Below are positions 17,168-30,700 of a DNA stretch of 64,000 bases, piece by piece. The DNA lies in NCBI GenBank assembly GCA_032173965.1, contig CM063298.1:9299501-9363500 (forward strand). Direction: 5' to 3'. This DNA comes from Sitta carolinensis. Its lineage: Eukaryota; Chordata; Aves; Passeriformes; Sittidae. The position numbers and the translations under genes were made by a program. Below the pieces are notes generated by a model, which saw only the letters and a program-made list of their open reading frames with translations, was not told where the DNA came from and searched no databases. Position 1 is the stretch's first letter; each line of letters opens with the position of its first letter.

Positions 17168-18356
17168 CTGCAGGAAGAAGGGGGACAGAAGCACTTTGGT
17201 TACTTGCTAGCTTGGCTTTAGGAGCTGCTAAACTCTAAAAGGGGAAAAAAGATACGTTGAGCTGAGATGCTAAAGAGACCTCGCTCATTCTCTGTCTGTT
17301 GTTTCAGTGCCCATCCCATTTCAGTGCCATTGTGTGAAGTTACACCAAATCTGAATTTGGGGCTTTCTGCTGCTGAGAGGAGCAGGTCTCAGTGCTCCAC
17401 TGCTTCCTCCACACCTCCAGGTTCTACTTCCAGCCCTTTCCCAAACAATTCCCTCTTTGATCTGATGGCAAGGTATGCCACTTCAATAGCCTGTCCCAAA
17501 ACAAACTATGTTCCTTCTTTTTTTTTTTGGTTAATTTTTTTTGCCATTTTAGTGAGCTGCATCAGTTCCTGTGCCCTCAGACAGCATCAGAGCAGGCACA
17601 AGAGCAGAGACAGAGGAGGATCTTTCCTGCTGGGAGCTGTTAAAGGGCTTATGCTTATCTGGGACTAAGAATTCACAACAGTTGCAGTACAATCTTTACA
17701 GCTGATCTGAGAAAATGGGTTTGCTTTAGGAAGAGCAATGCCCAGGGTGTGTGTCAGTCACTCTGACAGTATTACTGAACTGCTAGGCAGTGAGTCCTCA
17801 GCATTCCTGAAATGCTGACTCCCAGTTGCTTTCGTGCAGCTCAAAGCAGTCAGAGTTTTCCCAGTGTAGAATTGTGCAGCTACTCCAGGCTAAGACAAGG
17901 TGTGCCTGAGGAGGGGCCCTGCTGTCCCTCCTGCCCTCAGTCCCATCAGCTACAAGGATCTGGCAAACTCAGGGCAGCTTGATTCACAAGATAACTTGCT
18001 GGAAAGCTTTTAATTTTGAGGGTTCCTTCCCATTATCCACCAAAATTCTAAACCAAATTCTACTCCCATTTTGAAGACAAACCTGTCAGTCGAAGACTGT
18101 TTTATCCCATCATCAGAATCCTTTCAGAATAAGTATTTTTGTCTTTCTAAACTGGCTTCACTGAGTGTGTGAAGTTGACAGTCCTGGCTGCAGTTTGCAT
18201 TCCAGTGTCCATTCCCAGCCCTCCAATCTCCTGTCACAGCCTCTTTACCAAAATGAGCTGCTACACAACATACAAAATCAGTGACAAATTCCTTCAGCAC
18301 ATTCCCCAGGACACTTCTAGATCACAATAAGGATTGCAAGAGTGGTTATAACTCAC
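17168..18356 (-). other. B3GNTL1 intron, 1.2 kb
   Basis: The intron contains a T-rich patch near 17,517-17,545 and an open frame of 133 codons on the plus strand (17,267-17,668) that has no match I recognise. Nothing else is seen. Confidence 0.75.
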
Positions 18357-18425
18357 CTCAGATTCCTCATAAGTGTAGAATCCTTTTGTTATTTTCTTTT
18401 CATCGACATCACAGAATGCAGTTAC
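18357..18425 (-). CDS. B3GNTL1: B3GNTL1 coding exon (third from the end)
   Basis: A 69-bp exon on the minus strand lies between TTTTCCAG and GTGAGT. It encodes VTAFCDVDEKKITKGFYTYE then ESE, phase 0 at both ends. AFCDVDE.KI.KGFY is a signature block of B3GNTL1. An unspliced reading of the surrounding sequence remains open for a further stretch, but homology stops exactly at the splice sites. Confidence 0.95.
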
Positions 18426-20023
18426 CTGGAAAACAGAAGCAGAATGTTTCAATAGCAGCATTTCACCTGTAAAGAATGGATCTCTGAGCAAAGCTGCAGG
18501 CATGGGAACGGACACAGGAGTGGGGCAAAGCACCCTGGGCCTCTTTTGGAGCTTAAACCCTCATTAAATCCTTTCTGGGTGTATCTTAAGTTGAGAAAAT
18601 TCTGCAGTTGTGTATGGGCACACCCTGATCCAAGTCACTGCTCAAGGGAACACCATCAACCCCATCCTCAGGGAATAAACTCAACCCAGAGACCAGACTC
18701 CTCATTTTGGCACTTCCACTAAAACCCAAGGTGAGATGGAATAAAAATCTCTCTCCTGCTGTCCACCCCAAGCAAGGAATGCACCCCAGACACCTCGGGG
18801 CTGTGGTGCTGCTTTGGGTGCTCTGCAACACCAGCCTCAATTCCAGGGCACAGCTCACCACATTTGGGAATTCCTGTGGTTATGGACTTGGATTTTTCAA
18901 CTGAAAAGTTCAGCAGATCTGATGTTTAAACACAAATAATTACTGCTTCACTTTGCTTATTCTTACTAGAGTTATGAAAGCATTATTTGCAGCCCTAGGT
19001 GCCAGATATTTCAGATGGGTTTTTATTTGCATTCCTCATAAATCTGCAGACAGAATAAATGCCTGCCATCTAAAATACACAGTGGCCTTATTTTTGAGCC
19101 ACTGGGTTGCAAGGAACATTTTGGAAGACTTTTTAAAATAAACATGGCTATGTTTTCCTCTGACTTCTGTTGGATCTATTCATATTATCTACATGGAGCT
19201 CTTATGCTGAAGCAGAACAGTTGAGATAGTTAAGGTCATACAGAAATCAATTATTCTGGTGAAAGCTGGATAGCAGCTTTCATATCTTTTTAATTGCTCC
19301 ATTAAAAATTGATTAACAACACTTACTGCTGAGAAAATCTGAAAAGCCAAACAGCTGTTTATTAATTTATTAAGTTAGAGAAGGCTGAAAAGGCTGGCTG
19401 GCTTTCCGTGTCTAAAATCTCTCTCACACATTTTCTTCCTGTGATTAAGACGGTTTTCTTTTACCTAAAGTGACCTCATTCTGTTTGTGCAGAGGGAAAC
19501 ACTGTATTTCTAATACCATAATATCACTTCCTTCATTAAACATCAAGGGCAAGAGAATGCAAACAAAAGTATCAAGGGACTGCAAATAAGGCTGCAAAAC
19601 ACCAGTGTGAAAGCAAGGAGGGAAGGGAGGTGATAAACTGCAGGGACAGTCCCTGGAACCCCTTAGAGGGAGACACTTAGAGGGAAGAACAGTCCTGGAA
19701 GATCAGAACTTGAAGGGAACAGAATTTCCAGGGTGGGGCTGTGAGCAATCACATGCTGGGCACATCCCGAGTTTGCTCTGGGTGATGCTGCTGCAGGGAT
19801 TGCAGCAAGGACATTAACCCTGGGTTGGACTGGAGATGGAAAGGAAGGGGGGAATTCAGGAGGGTCCTGGGCATTGTACCAGGTGTTTGTGGCTGGTGCA
19901 GCTGGGTCAGAGCAACACACACAAGCAGCTCCTTCACAGATGGAGACATTTCCCAGCCCTGGGCCTGTTTCCATGCCCACTGCAATGCTTTGTTGTAGCT
20001 GGGAAATCAGATGGGGTGGATGT

Positions 20024-20024
20024 G

Positions 20025-20088
<64 letters not shown>

Positions 20089-20090
20089 TT
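20024..20090. repeat. Compound microsatellite (CA)n-(TA)n
   Basis: Alternating CA dinucleotides run straight into about 12 uninterrupted AT dinucleotides, then TGTATGTG. This purine-pyrimidine alternation is slippage-prone and able to adopt Z-DNA or cruciform structure. Confidence 0.95.
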
Positions 20091-20549
20091 ATGTGTGCAT
20101 ATGAAGGGAATCAGTGGAAGTCACTGTGGGAAGAGAAGTCCCCTGGCCGTTTTCTCTTCATTCTGTGCTAACCACCTTTAAAATTTTCCAATATTCAGCA
20201 AATCTCAGTTCTACCCCTTGTGTTTTACTGTGCTGGAAGCTGTGATCATAATAAACAATATTTAGCAGGATATACCTTCAATGTCGACCCAACAGAGTTC
20301 TAGGAACAAATACAGTCCAATATGTTGACTTTCTGTCCAATAAAGGGAGCTATTTTTGGAGCTGCTTATGCTGTTATGGTATAAAAACCAAAATAAACCA
20401 CCAAAACTTATGACAATAAGGTAAAATGAAATTCTGTTTACACTTCTCTGTCAGTAACAGAATTCAGCTGCAAGGTCTGTGCTGGCAAGTCTCACTGCTC
20501 ACCCTCGGTGTGTTATAATCCAATTAACAGAAACCCTGACTGGTGCCTG

Positions 20550-20670
20550 GACTCGTCATCATGAATCAATTTCTTCCTGATATCCAATCCCAATCTCTGT
20601 CAGTTTAAAACCACTTCTCCTTGTCCTGTCCCTACACCCCCTTGTAAACAGTCTCTCTCCAAAGACACTT
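20550..20670 (-). mobile_element. CR1 LINE fragment, 3' region
   Basis: Read on the minus strand, the block has the usual CR1 order: TACAAGGGGGTGTAGGGACA, then GGACAAGGAGAAGTGGTTTT, then AAACTGACAGAGATTGG, then ATATCAGGAAGAAATT. The element is truncated at both ends and diverged; the extreme 3' tail is missing. CR1 is the dominant retrotransposon family of birds and other sauropsids. Confidence 0.75.
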
Positions 20671-23600
20671 CTTGTATCACTGAATTGCCATTAATTCCAG
20701 CCCTCCCTCTCACCCTGGGCCATCTCTCAAATTCCTGGGTGTAGCAAACGCTGCCCTTTTCCACAGTGACCCCCCAGAACACCCCCACACAAAACCCCTC
20801 CATAATAAAATAACAGGTGAGTCTGTGACAAATTTCCCTTGGAAGATGGAGACAGCTCAAAGCCTTTTTTGTTGTCACTGAGGTATTTCCCTGTAGAATT
20901 CTCAATGGACTCAGGCAGCCCAGATCTGTATTTACAGTAGTCTAAAACAGGTCAGACTTGAATGGGCGATTTTTCTGCAGGCTGCACACCATGTGGGTGG
21001 CCAAAACGTAAGTCAACTATTTTTGTGACACACACTATTTATTTTCCAATTAAAGCAAAGTATGTTTGGAGTCTAAATACAGGACTTAGGCAGAGTTGTT
21101 TATCCTATAAGGAGAAGTCAGGGCATTAGGCTTATGGGAGTTATTTACTTTATGCACTATCAGGATAAACCCAGAGACACCTATTTATTTGCCTGCATTA
21201 ATGGGCTTCTTTCTTGTAGCTTTTATGAAGAACATCTATCCACACATGAACTCCTGTCTCCTGTGAGAAACCATGAATTATAAAGCCATAAAGGAGTCTC
21301 CATTTGCTTTTTTCCCCCCTCTCCTTTTAGCAAAATTACTCTTTGGCAATACTTCTGACAGTATGACAGCACTGAGTCCTCAGAATACACTTCGGTGTTA
21401 CTAAAATATATGAATTATTGCACGTTTTTGTGTTGAACATCACTTGTAAAAAATCTGCACAATTACAACATTTCCAAAGGAAAGAACACTGCTAATTCTC
21501 TCAGCTCAAAGCTGGAGGAGACAGCTGGGTATCTACTAGAGGCAAACTATGGAAGTGCTGCAAGTCATTTTTATAAATATGTGCTGTAACTTCCATTAGC
21601 AGTGGTGTAAGGGGTAAAGGAGAAATCGCCTTCTCCCTTGCTAGAGAAAGTTTACATAGCTCAAAAGATAAGGGATTTACTCAGAAACGACCTCTGCTAG
21701 GGGAAGACACGTTTGAGGAAGATAAAACCCTTCTGTGGCTGGCTCTTCCTAATAAACACAGGGGCTCTGCAGGGCCAGGCTGGGGCTATCAGACCTTCCT
21801 GGGAAAAGGAGATTAATGGCAGCAGAAACTCCTCCAGTGCACAACATGGGAAGTCACTGAAGGACCAGGAATGACAGAAGAGTGCCTTGGGGTGCAGCTG
21901 GGACTACCTGCCTGTTTGAGCTCTGCTGAGATTACACAACAATTGAATTGTTTGTTTCCTGTGTGACTGCTTTGCTGCTGCAGAGAATGTTTCCTCACAC
22001 TTCCCATTCCACTCAGATTTCATAATGGAAAAACTGAAAGATTTCATCAGCTTAATGATGGCCTTTTATGGTGAATGATCTTCACAGGATTTTATTCCCC
22101 TGTCTTATTTTCACCTGTGGCTTGGTTTGGGTCTGTAACAGCCACTGACAGAAAGCAACAACCTGCAATCAGCACATTCTCAAGGTCTGTCTGAGCTGGA
22201 AGGAGGCAATTTCACAAGGGAGAGTGAATAACTGAGTAGAACCTGAAAGAAAACTGGAAAAGCCTTTCAATAAATGGTCACTGTGACTTCTCCCTCCTCA
22301 CAGCATCAGCTGGTCTCCTCAGTCACCTGCAAAGAGACAACCTGCAAACCCTACAAAAACCCTGCAAAATCCCACTGAGCAGATCTGCATTCCCTCCCCA
22401 TCCCATGCAATCCCCCATCTGTTCTAAACTTCTAGTGAACCCTGTTAATTCTTCTATTTACAATTCTTTCATTGAAGCTTGTAGAAAGCCTGGGGAGCAT
22501 GTTAATATACATCTCTGCAAAAGCAAAATCAATTTTGGCCATTCATGTCAAAACAAAGTAACTGGAAGCATTACAGTGCAAGTTTAAATGGATACAGCTA
22601 ATGGCAAACAGGCCAAGAGACACACAGAGGCATCAACAGCTTCTGCCATGACAGGGAAGCAGCAGGCACCAGTCACAATCTGAGTGATCTGCTCTTTCAG
22701 GAGCAGCTTTTATTTCACCTCTTTAGCACTACAGCCAGGACAGAAGCTGTGGATATCTTTAAATCCCAAGAATGTGTTTCATTATTCCGTTTATTCACCA
22801 TTCCACTGAAAACAGCAGCAGCTTCCCCCTTCTGCACATATGCACAACAAAGTCACCAGAGAATTTTAAAACCAGAATCCAGCATGCAAAATGAGCTGCT
22901 AAACACTGGCTATAGAAATTTCCCTTATTAGATACAACATACCTTCATAGGTGTAGCAGAGACTCCTCCCTGCAGAGTCAATCTGAGTGATGCCAGGCAG
23001 GTTTTGGGGGTGCACAGCTCTGTGCTGACAAAACAGACCTTGCAAAAAGCACTTCTTCCCACATGGGAAGTGTAGGGAGTTTTCCTGGCCAACAAGTATT
23101 CACTACTTCAAAATAAAGCCTTGATTTACCCCGTGTCATCTTAGGGTGTTTTATACCTGGATTTAACTGAAACTTTCAAATTTCATCTCTCTGCGTGTTC
23201 TGGAGGCTTTTAACTTGCTTTCACATTGCCATTCTCTGTCGAGGTTGTAGTCTGGCCTTTTTATGGCCTGTTTATGTTCAGGCTGTGGGAACAAGTTTCA
23301 GAAACCCAAAACATCAGGAAAAAACCAGAACTTTAGGAACTCAGAAGCTGCAGGCCTGAAAGAGCCAGACTACAGCGAGGGGGGTGTAATATTCTCCCCT
23401 TTATTCATTTTTCTTTGTTTTCCCCCTCCAGGCTCTGACAGTGCCACTCACACACTTTTAGAATGGTTCAAATGCTACAAAACTTGCACATTCCCTGGCT
23501 GAGGGAGTGAGCTGAAGGACCAGAGCTGCAGCACAAGGTTTGGTGATGCTGCTCTTGGAAAGAGGCAACGGCAAACCAGAGGATGATTTTAATGAGCCAG

Positions 23601-24102
23601 GAAAAAGAGCCTCCAAAACACTTCTGCTGTTTGCCACCAGCAGACAGGGCTGTCACAGAGGAGTGGCCTGGCTGTGTAGCAGGCACTGTTTCCAGCCCAC
23701 TAATGAGCTGATGCTTATTTGGTCCTTTCCCTGCTTTTCCATGAGCCACTGGAATGCTATTTTCAGCCATTGGAAATGACACGAAAAGCTTTAAGTTCTC
23801 CTTTTAGCTGAAATTTGATGGAGACTAAAAGAGCAGACAAGACAGCTCAGAAACCCTCCAGGCACATGGAGCATCCCAAAAACATTTGGTTTCCATCTTC
23901 AGCTGCAAATTACAGACACAACGGATGTGTTGGAAACAAAAAAAGGTCTGTTTGACTTCATCCCTGCAGAAATGCTAATGCTGAACCACTGAACCACTGT
24001 CAGCAGTGTGAACCAAGAAGGGGACAGCCAGGAAGCAAAATTTCCCTAAGAATACTGAGATCATGGTAATTAATTCATAAAAAAATCCTACTAGTGGAAT
24101 AA

Positions 24103-24117
24103 TTTTTTTTTTTTTTT
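24103..24117. repeat. Poly(T) tract, 15 bp
   Basis: An uninterrupted T run within the 9.1-kb B3GNTL1 intron. It could be a retroposon tail on the minus strand or simple slippage; no element was recognised next to it. Confidence 0.9.
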
Positions 24118-24485
24118 GTGTGTTGCTGTTCGGCAAAAATACCGAGCCTTGGATTTTTGCCTGACTCCTTTGGAGACAAAGCAGCATTTTAATATTCACT
24201 ATACAGATGGCTGAGGGAAGAGGCAGAATTGCTGAGGTGTCCTTTTCTCTTTTAGCATAACCATAATTCACATTCACACTGTTTTGCAAACAAACTAAAG
24301 TAATAATTTGTTAGTGAGTATGAACATAGACAGACTGCTGCTTCCTGGAATTGCCTGAATTTTGTTTTCTAAGAAACAATGCTCTTTGGCACAGGGCAGA
24401 GCTGGGCTTTTCAAACATCCCACAAAGACCTCATAAGAAATGCAATTGCTTTGTTTACCAGGTTCTAAAAATACTAGAAACATTT

Positions 24486-24502
24486 AAAAAAAAAAAAAAA
24501 AA
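24486..24502. repeat. Poly(A) tract, 17 bp
   Basis: An uninterrupted A run, 370 bp from the T tract at 24,103. The opposite polarity makes a pair of inverted homopolymers, but flanking sequence shows no shared element. Confidence 0.9.
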
Positions 24503-24917
24503 TGTTTTCTTATACATCCTAAGCTTGACAGTTCAAATTATTTAATTCTCTTCCTGAGGATTTAGTAGAGTCCTTTTTTTTTTACAAAATTACAAAATTA
24601 ATACAAGCTGTATGTAGTAGGGGTTTTTTGAGGGTTTTTTGGGGGGTGTTATTATTTATCCAAGGAGTATGTGTCCCAAATTTTCTACAGGTACTTGGTG
24701 CCAATTGAGAAAACAATCCTGCAGTGCCTCCACAGTCAGCCAAAGTCAGTCAGGACATCTGATGAAATTCTGCATGTCAATAAAAGTATGCAGTCAAACT
24801 GAGCACAGGTGAAATTTTCAGGAGCCTAAACTGCCTTAAAGTATAAAACCAACTAAGATTAACTTTAGACAGCTATAATCTCTCTAAACTTACTTTTAAT
24901 TGGTTTTATACCTTGAT

Positions 24918-25025
24918 AGATTTATATATATATACATAAATAAACTATAATTGTCATTAGGATTATATAGATAATAATGAAATAATATATAGACTATAAC
25001 TGTCATAATAAATTAAAAAATAAAG
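24918..25025. repeat. AT-rich low-complexity stretch with imperfect duplication
   Basis: A TATATATA run is followed by two related segments: CTATAATTGTCATTA, and about 50 bases later CTATAACTGTCATAA. This points to an old local duplication in AT-rich sequence. No function can be assigned. Confidence 0.6.
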
Positions 25026-27575
25026 ATTACATACCTTTAGTTAAGTCTTAGTTAAATTATACAGCTAATTTTGGCAATGTTGCCTGCATTTCCAATGGTA
25101 TTGGAAATATCATTTTAAGATCACACACAACTGGACCTTCAAGAGGAGAAAATGGTAATTATATGGAGGTAATAGATCATCTTTTGCCCTAAGGGGCTTT
25201 TGGAATTGTGTTTGAAAGGTGCCTAATTTGCATATTTGATGAATTCACATCTCAGGGTCTCCATTTATTTATAACATGAGCTTCCACTTGCAGATTCAGA
25301 CTGGTACCAAATCTCTGGTGTTCTCATGATCAACAGAATATATGAAAGTTTAAATCTTGTTAAGTTGGTTGTAAAGGGTGAGACAGGAAAAGCATTTTAT
25401 TGTTTTCAGGACTGGAAAGGATGAAGCAAAAACTATTTACAACCTTTGTTCATCTGGGATTTTAGAGTCTTTGGCAAGAGTTGCAGATTAGTCACAAAAT
25501 ACCTGAATGATTTTTGAGGAAAAGTGTAATACAAGTATATTATAAGTATAATAATGGAGTTTCTCTACTGGGTTTTTACTGTTATTCTTCTAGAATAAAA
25601 TGAAAACTGCCACAAAGTACCTAATGCAAATGATATTAATTTATTTTCTGAAACTCCAGAAGCATCATCCTTTGAACAGCTCTTGGAGAAGTGAGATGTT
25701 TTCCCTATTTCTAGAGCCTTTTGCCAGTGACTGATATGAAACACCAGGATATCACTCAAGCTTCAGTTCTGGCTGGGCTGGATAGACTGGAGATCTCACT
25801 TTGGGAAAGCCAGGGGGTTACAGTGCCAGTCATAATGAACAGATCCATGAAGTGGTGCTCTAATCACTACAGAGAACACTGAATCAGAAATCAGCCAGCC
25901 CAAAGCCTCTGCTCTCACCTAGGATGGCACAAGTCCTTTTCTGAAGGGATTTATCTCTGTTTGTTACTGAGAAGGCCCCTGGATATTTCAACATCCAGCC
26001 AAAGCACACTGGACCAAGTGCAATTGTGACCTTGACAGAAGCTGAGCAGTGCCAAAGCAAACATTCTGGGAGGTCAGCATGGAGCTCATTCCCCAGGAAA
26101 GGAGCTGGGCTCGGGCAGGAAAGTGGCAAAACCCCAACAATATTGGGTTTATTTTGCTTTTTTTATCCCCTCTACTGTGACATCTCCAAGTTGTCACTCT
26201 GTGTTGAATGGGATGTGAAGTCCTGGAGGTGGCAGATGCACCCCAAAGCCAGGGAGAGGCTGTCTTAGCACCAATTTCCATTTTGGCTTGGTACAAAAAG
26301 AGCTAGAAAAGCAAACCAAACAAAATCCCAACACCTGAGATGGTGAGACAGCACCACTAAACCAACAGGGTCTGTTTCTTCTGTAACCTCTCAAAAATCT
26401 ACCAGACAAGCTGCCATCCCTTCCCTTGGAATTTATTCTCTAATTTTCCTGATTTTAAAGAGAGAGAGGTACAATGGCTGCTGAGTGTCATCTGGTGAAA
26501 TTCCAGAGGTGCTCAACGAACAGTAATGAATACTTTCATAAACCTCCCAAAATCCTGCACACACTGCACTGCATGACCAAGATAAAATCCTATTTAATGG
26601 ACAGGTCTGTCCTCTCTGAATGAAACAACTGATTCAGAGCACTTAATATCTTTCTATACAGCTCACCCACTGCCCTGTGATGGCAATGACTGAGGGATGG
26701 CACTGGAATATCAAGCAGGAAATTCAGTTTTTGCTTTGTACCTTTGCTGTCTGAGAGTCTCCCATGCCTATTCAGTAATTCTAACTATGTGTATACAAAT
26801 GTCTTCTATTTTTTTTATATGTGTGTGGTCTGAGGGCCACAACATTAATCAGGTTTTTATGTGTATTTGTCATTTTGTCTTCCCATCCATATTCTTAAGG
26901 AAAGAAAAACACAAGCTGCAATAAAATGAATGTTCTGTGGCTCTTTATAAAAAACAGCCATTTAACATTAGCCCTGAAACCTTTATCTAACACACAGTTA
27001 TTGCACACAAGAAAATGCTATAAAAATAAGGTATTCAGACTCTTGGACAAATCTATCCTGAGAAATCCCTGCCATTGCCAAATAGAAGCATTTTCAGCTG
27101 ACTGTGAATGGGACACTCACGTCCAGCAGTTTCCACTCCCCCACTCACCCCACACCAAACCCTTCTCTTGGCAATCAGGCTTTCCAAAGGGAGTCACAGT
27201 GCCCAGGGCCATGGCCAGTATCCCCTTTGGAACTGGGCAAATCTTACACAGGCATGGCTGACCCAGTTCAGGGCCATAAAATCCCAATAAAGAGCTGCTC
27301 TGCTCACCCTGAGTAACTGCCTACTACTGTGCTTAGCAGGAACCTGGTGCAATTCTTGCTCTCCATGCCCATCATAAGCTCTAAATAAAATATCCTGGCA
27401 TTTTAAAAGAAGAAATACATCACACAGAATATTGAGACTTGCCCCAATTTATATAAATTATCAACTAGCACTAGGGGGCCAAAATATGTTCTGAGAATTT
27501 TGCTGTGTTAGATGAGAAGCATCACGGGGGCATAGGAAGAAGAAGTGGGTTTAGAAATGTTTTTTTCCAGCTCAC

Positions 27576-27711
27576 CTTTTTCTGATTAGCTGGTGACAAG
27601 CTTCTGTAGAGCTTCTTGCCTTGCTTGCCAGCATTCCAAATGGTGAATGATGTCCAGGAGCTCAGGACTCTGTCCTCGAGAAACCTGACCCGGTGATGCC
27701 AGATGGTTTCC
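27576..27711 (-). CDS. B3GNTL1: B3GNTL1 coding exon (fourth from the end)
   Basis: On the minus strand, after CTCTCCAG, one base completes a glutamate codon (GA plus G). Then 45 codons read [40 protein letters not shown] and ANQKK, ending before GTGAGC. The [10 protein letters not shown]+.LYRSL motif is nearly invariant in vertebrate B3GNTL1 and is the best single identifier in the window. The phase-0 exit joins VTAFCDVDE of the next exon. Confidence 0.96.
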
Positions 27712-30700
27712 CTGGAGAGTTGGAAAAAGGGCAGATTTTGACCCCTAAAACTTTTAGCATTATTATAGACCTACATGCACATCTACTCACTCACATTTAA
27801 ACCTGACCAAAGTGATTCATACAATACCAAAAAAAAAAAAAATCATGTCAGAACATTAGACTGGAAATTTCCGAGGGAAATGTAGAAAAGAAATTCTGTG
27901 GAAGTTCTCAGACAAAAACCATTCAGAGAGATAGGAAGCAGTAGCTAAACAACTTGTATTTTCAGGAACCCTCCCAGATCACAAGAATATGAAAAGCTGC
28001 AGCTGTGGTGATGAAATTCAACCCTTCCACACCTGGACTCCCCTGTGAACTGCTCTAGAACCCTGCAGTGCCACAGGCAAAGCATCTCCTAAAGCCAAGC
28101 TGAGCTCCTCCTGTCCCATCTGCCCACGGGGTCATTCTCCTTGGCTAAAGTGGGAATCTCACAGATTTAGAAGCCCAGCTTGGCCCCAGCACCACAGCTA
28201 AACACATTTCCAGTGTGGAATTTGGCTCAAGCCTCCTGCAGTGCCAAGCTCTGATCAGTGACCCCCTCCAGCAGCAATCTCTGAGCTGCTGTCCCACACA
28301 ACCCCTGTGCCCCACTCACACTGGCCAACCTGCACACACACATTTCAGACCAAATAAGAGAGATTTAACTGTAAAAGTTCCCAAATATTATCTGGCAATG
28401 ACACAAATAATATTTTATTTGAAGGCAACTTTCATAAGAAACTGCATTTCTAGGAACAAAAAGCAATGGAATTTTTTTTTTTCTTCTAAAAATCAGTATG
28501 CCTCATGGAACTTTTCAAAACATGCTTTAGGGAAAAAAAAAAAAAAACAAAGCAAACTGGCAGATGTCTGTGTGCAATTACACCTTTAAATCTTCATCTT
28601 TGGGATAAATTCCACAACATAATTAAGCCAAGTGGTTGAGGTAAACAAGGGTGACACTAACACCAAATGACAAATCCCAGGTTCTGGAACCATCCACAGC
28701 AAGGGACCATCCAACAGCCTGAGATACCGAAGAGCTGCTGACATCTTCAAGTTCAAGGCAGGTTCTCAGAAAGAGAAAACACTGTCAAGGAAGGCAGTTT
28801 GTTCATGGTCCATTTATCCCAACTGGCAAATCCACTTGGACATCTACAGCTTTTCTTCATGTCTGAGTGTGTGTGTTCTACCCTAGAATGTAATATTTAA
28901 GACTACAACATTTATCATGGATTAAAGGAAACTGCCTGCTGTTAAAAACATCTGCTTTCTTTCCAGAGAACATTTAATATTCATTAACTAGGAACCCACC
29001 TCAGACATATTAATTGGTTTCCTAGAGAGAATAAATTGATTTCCTCAGTTTGAGAAATGAATCTTCCTAACCTCCATCTCTTGAACAAGGCACCTGAGCT
29101 GTAACTTTCTTTCCCAGGAAATTCTGATGAACCCTTAGTGGTGTCTCCTTATTTAAGGCAGTCTTCAAATGGGGTTTTCCACTGGCTTGTTTGCATCATT
29201 CCTTCACAGCCCCAGTTATGTTCTGAAGACCACACAACCCTCATGGGATCCAGTGACCCCACTTCACCTCAGCACAGCCAGATCCTGCTCAGCACTTCAT
29301 CACTGATCCTGGTGTGATAACTTGGAAAAGATCCCGTGCACAAATAAAATTTCCCCACAGTTTCAAGCATGATGGCTCTGCACCAGTATTTCAACTAATG
29401 GAGCAAAAGAAATTCTTGGATTTGGTCAAAAATCTCTTCTAACGCAGCCACAAGATGCATTCCTGCTGCAAAGCTTTAACTGCTGCTGGCATCCTTTGAC
29501 ACTTGCCATTTTCCATGTTCATGAGAGCATACTGTATTCCCAGCAGGAAAGTTTAAGGAACAAAATATGAAGGTCAAGTATTTTTCCAGGATCACTTTAC
29601 TAGACATTTTAGAGCTTCTGCGTGCTTCTAAAAAGGAAGATTATTGCTTTGCACATAAATGGAAAGGTTTTTAAAGTGATTTTCCTTTGAAATGTGACTT
29701 CAGAAGGATAACACCATATTACATTCCAAAAGAACTTCAGAATCTGTTCTGTTGGCTTGAGTGACACTGGCAAGTTTCTTTTCCACTTGAGCTTGCACCA
29801 TTAAGAAAGCTAAAGTGAAAAACCAGGCAAGGTTTACAAGGCATGAAAAGAACTCCTAACTAATTTCTAGGTGCAGTGCAAACACTGCAATCTACCCCCA
29901 GACCCATGGAAGGTGTTTTTATTTTCATGGAGATGGATGTCTCAGCACAGCAGTATTGGTTCTTCCAGACAGTTTGTGATTGCTGTTTAGGCCTTGAGAG
30001 TCTCTGTGCCACAACAATCCCTGCTGAGGAAAAACTCAATGAGAGCAAATCTCAGTGCTGTTAATCACCTGTGAAGATTTCAGACTGAAACAGATTTACT
30101 GACTCACCTCACCCATCAATGCTATCCTGGAAAAGCAGGTGGGGAAAGCTTGTTAGAGAACTGCACTCTGAAATAAAAGGGTATGGAAGGTATTAAACTC
30201 CAAATTAATTGGGCTGTTGTTCCACCATGAAATATTGTCAGACAGCTTCATTTAACACCAATAAAAAACTTTCTTAAATAGGTGCTGTGGGTTGTAAAAA
30301 CAAAGTCAATATGCCCAGCAGTTGGGATTTTTACTTGCATCACTGAGGCATTCTTATGGCAATGCCCACAGAAAAGCACTTGAAGCTCACACCTCCAAAG
30401 TGTGTGTTTTCAATGAAAAAATGAAATTATATCAAACACTTTGAAGTCTTGAGTTCACCCTGGAATACTTTTAACAGTGCAAGCTGAGATATCAGATAAA
30501 CACAGAACTGAGGGGAGAATTTGTGCCTGAGCTTTAGAGTGACACTCACAGGCTTCATCTTTGTGAGAACTCCCTCTGCACAAACAATCCCACAGGCTGA
30601 GGCAAAAGGCAGCTTACAGGTGTCAGAGGAGAGAGTTTCGGTTATTCCCTTCAGCTTTCCGCTTCACCTAATTTGCCACATTTTTTTGATGTCTCCAGAA

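Larger units (their letters stand above)
18426..27575 (-). other. B3GNTL1 intron, 9.1 kb
   Basis: This long AT-rich intron contains a CA/TA microsatellite (20,024-20,090), a probable CR1 fragment (about 20,550-20,670), poly(T) and poly(A) tracts at 24,103-24,117 and 24,486-24,502, and an AT-rich imperfect duplication (24,918-25,025). A stretch near 21,000-21,310 has the look of conserved non-coding sequence. No exon was recognised. Confidence 0.7.

Noticed and set aside
17267..17668. 133-codon plus-strand frame with a hydrophobic stretch (FFFWLIFFAILVSCISS).
   Set aside because: Hydrophobic part comes from a T-rich tract; no homology and no splice or poly(A) context for a plus-strand gene inside B3GNTL1.
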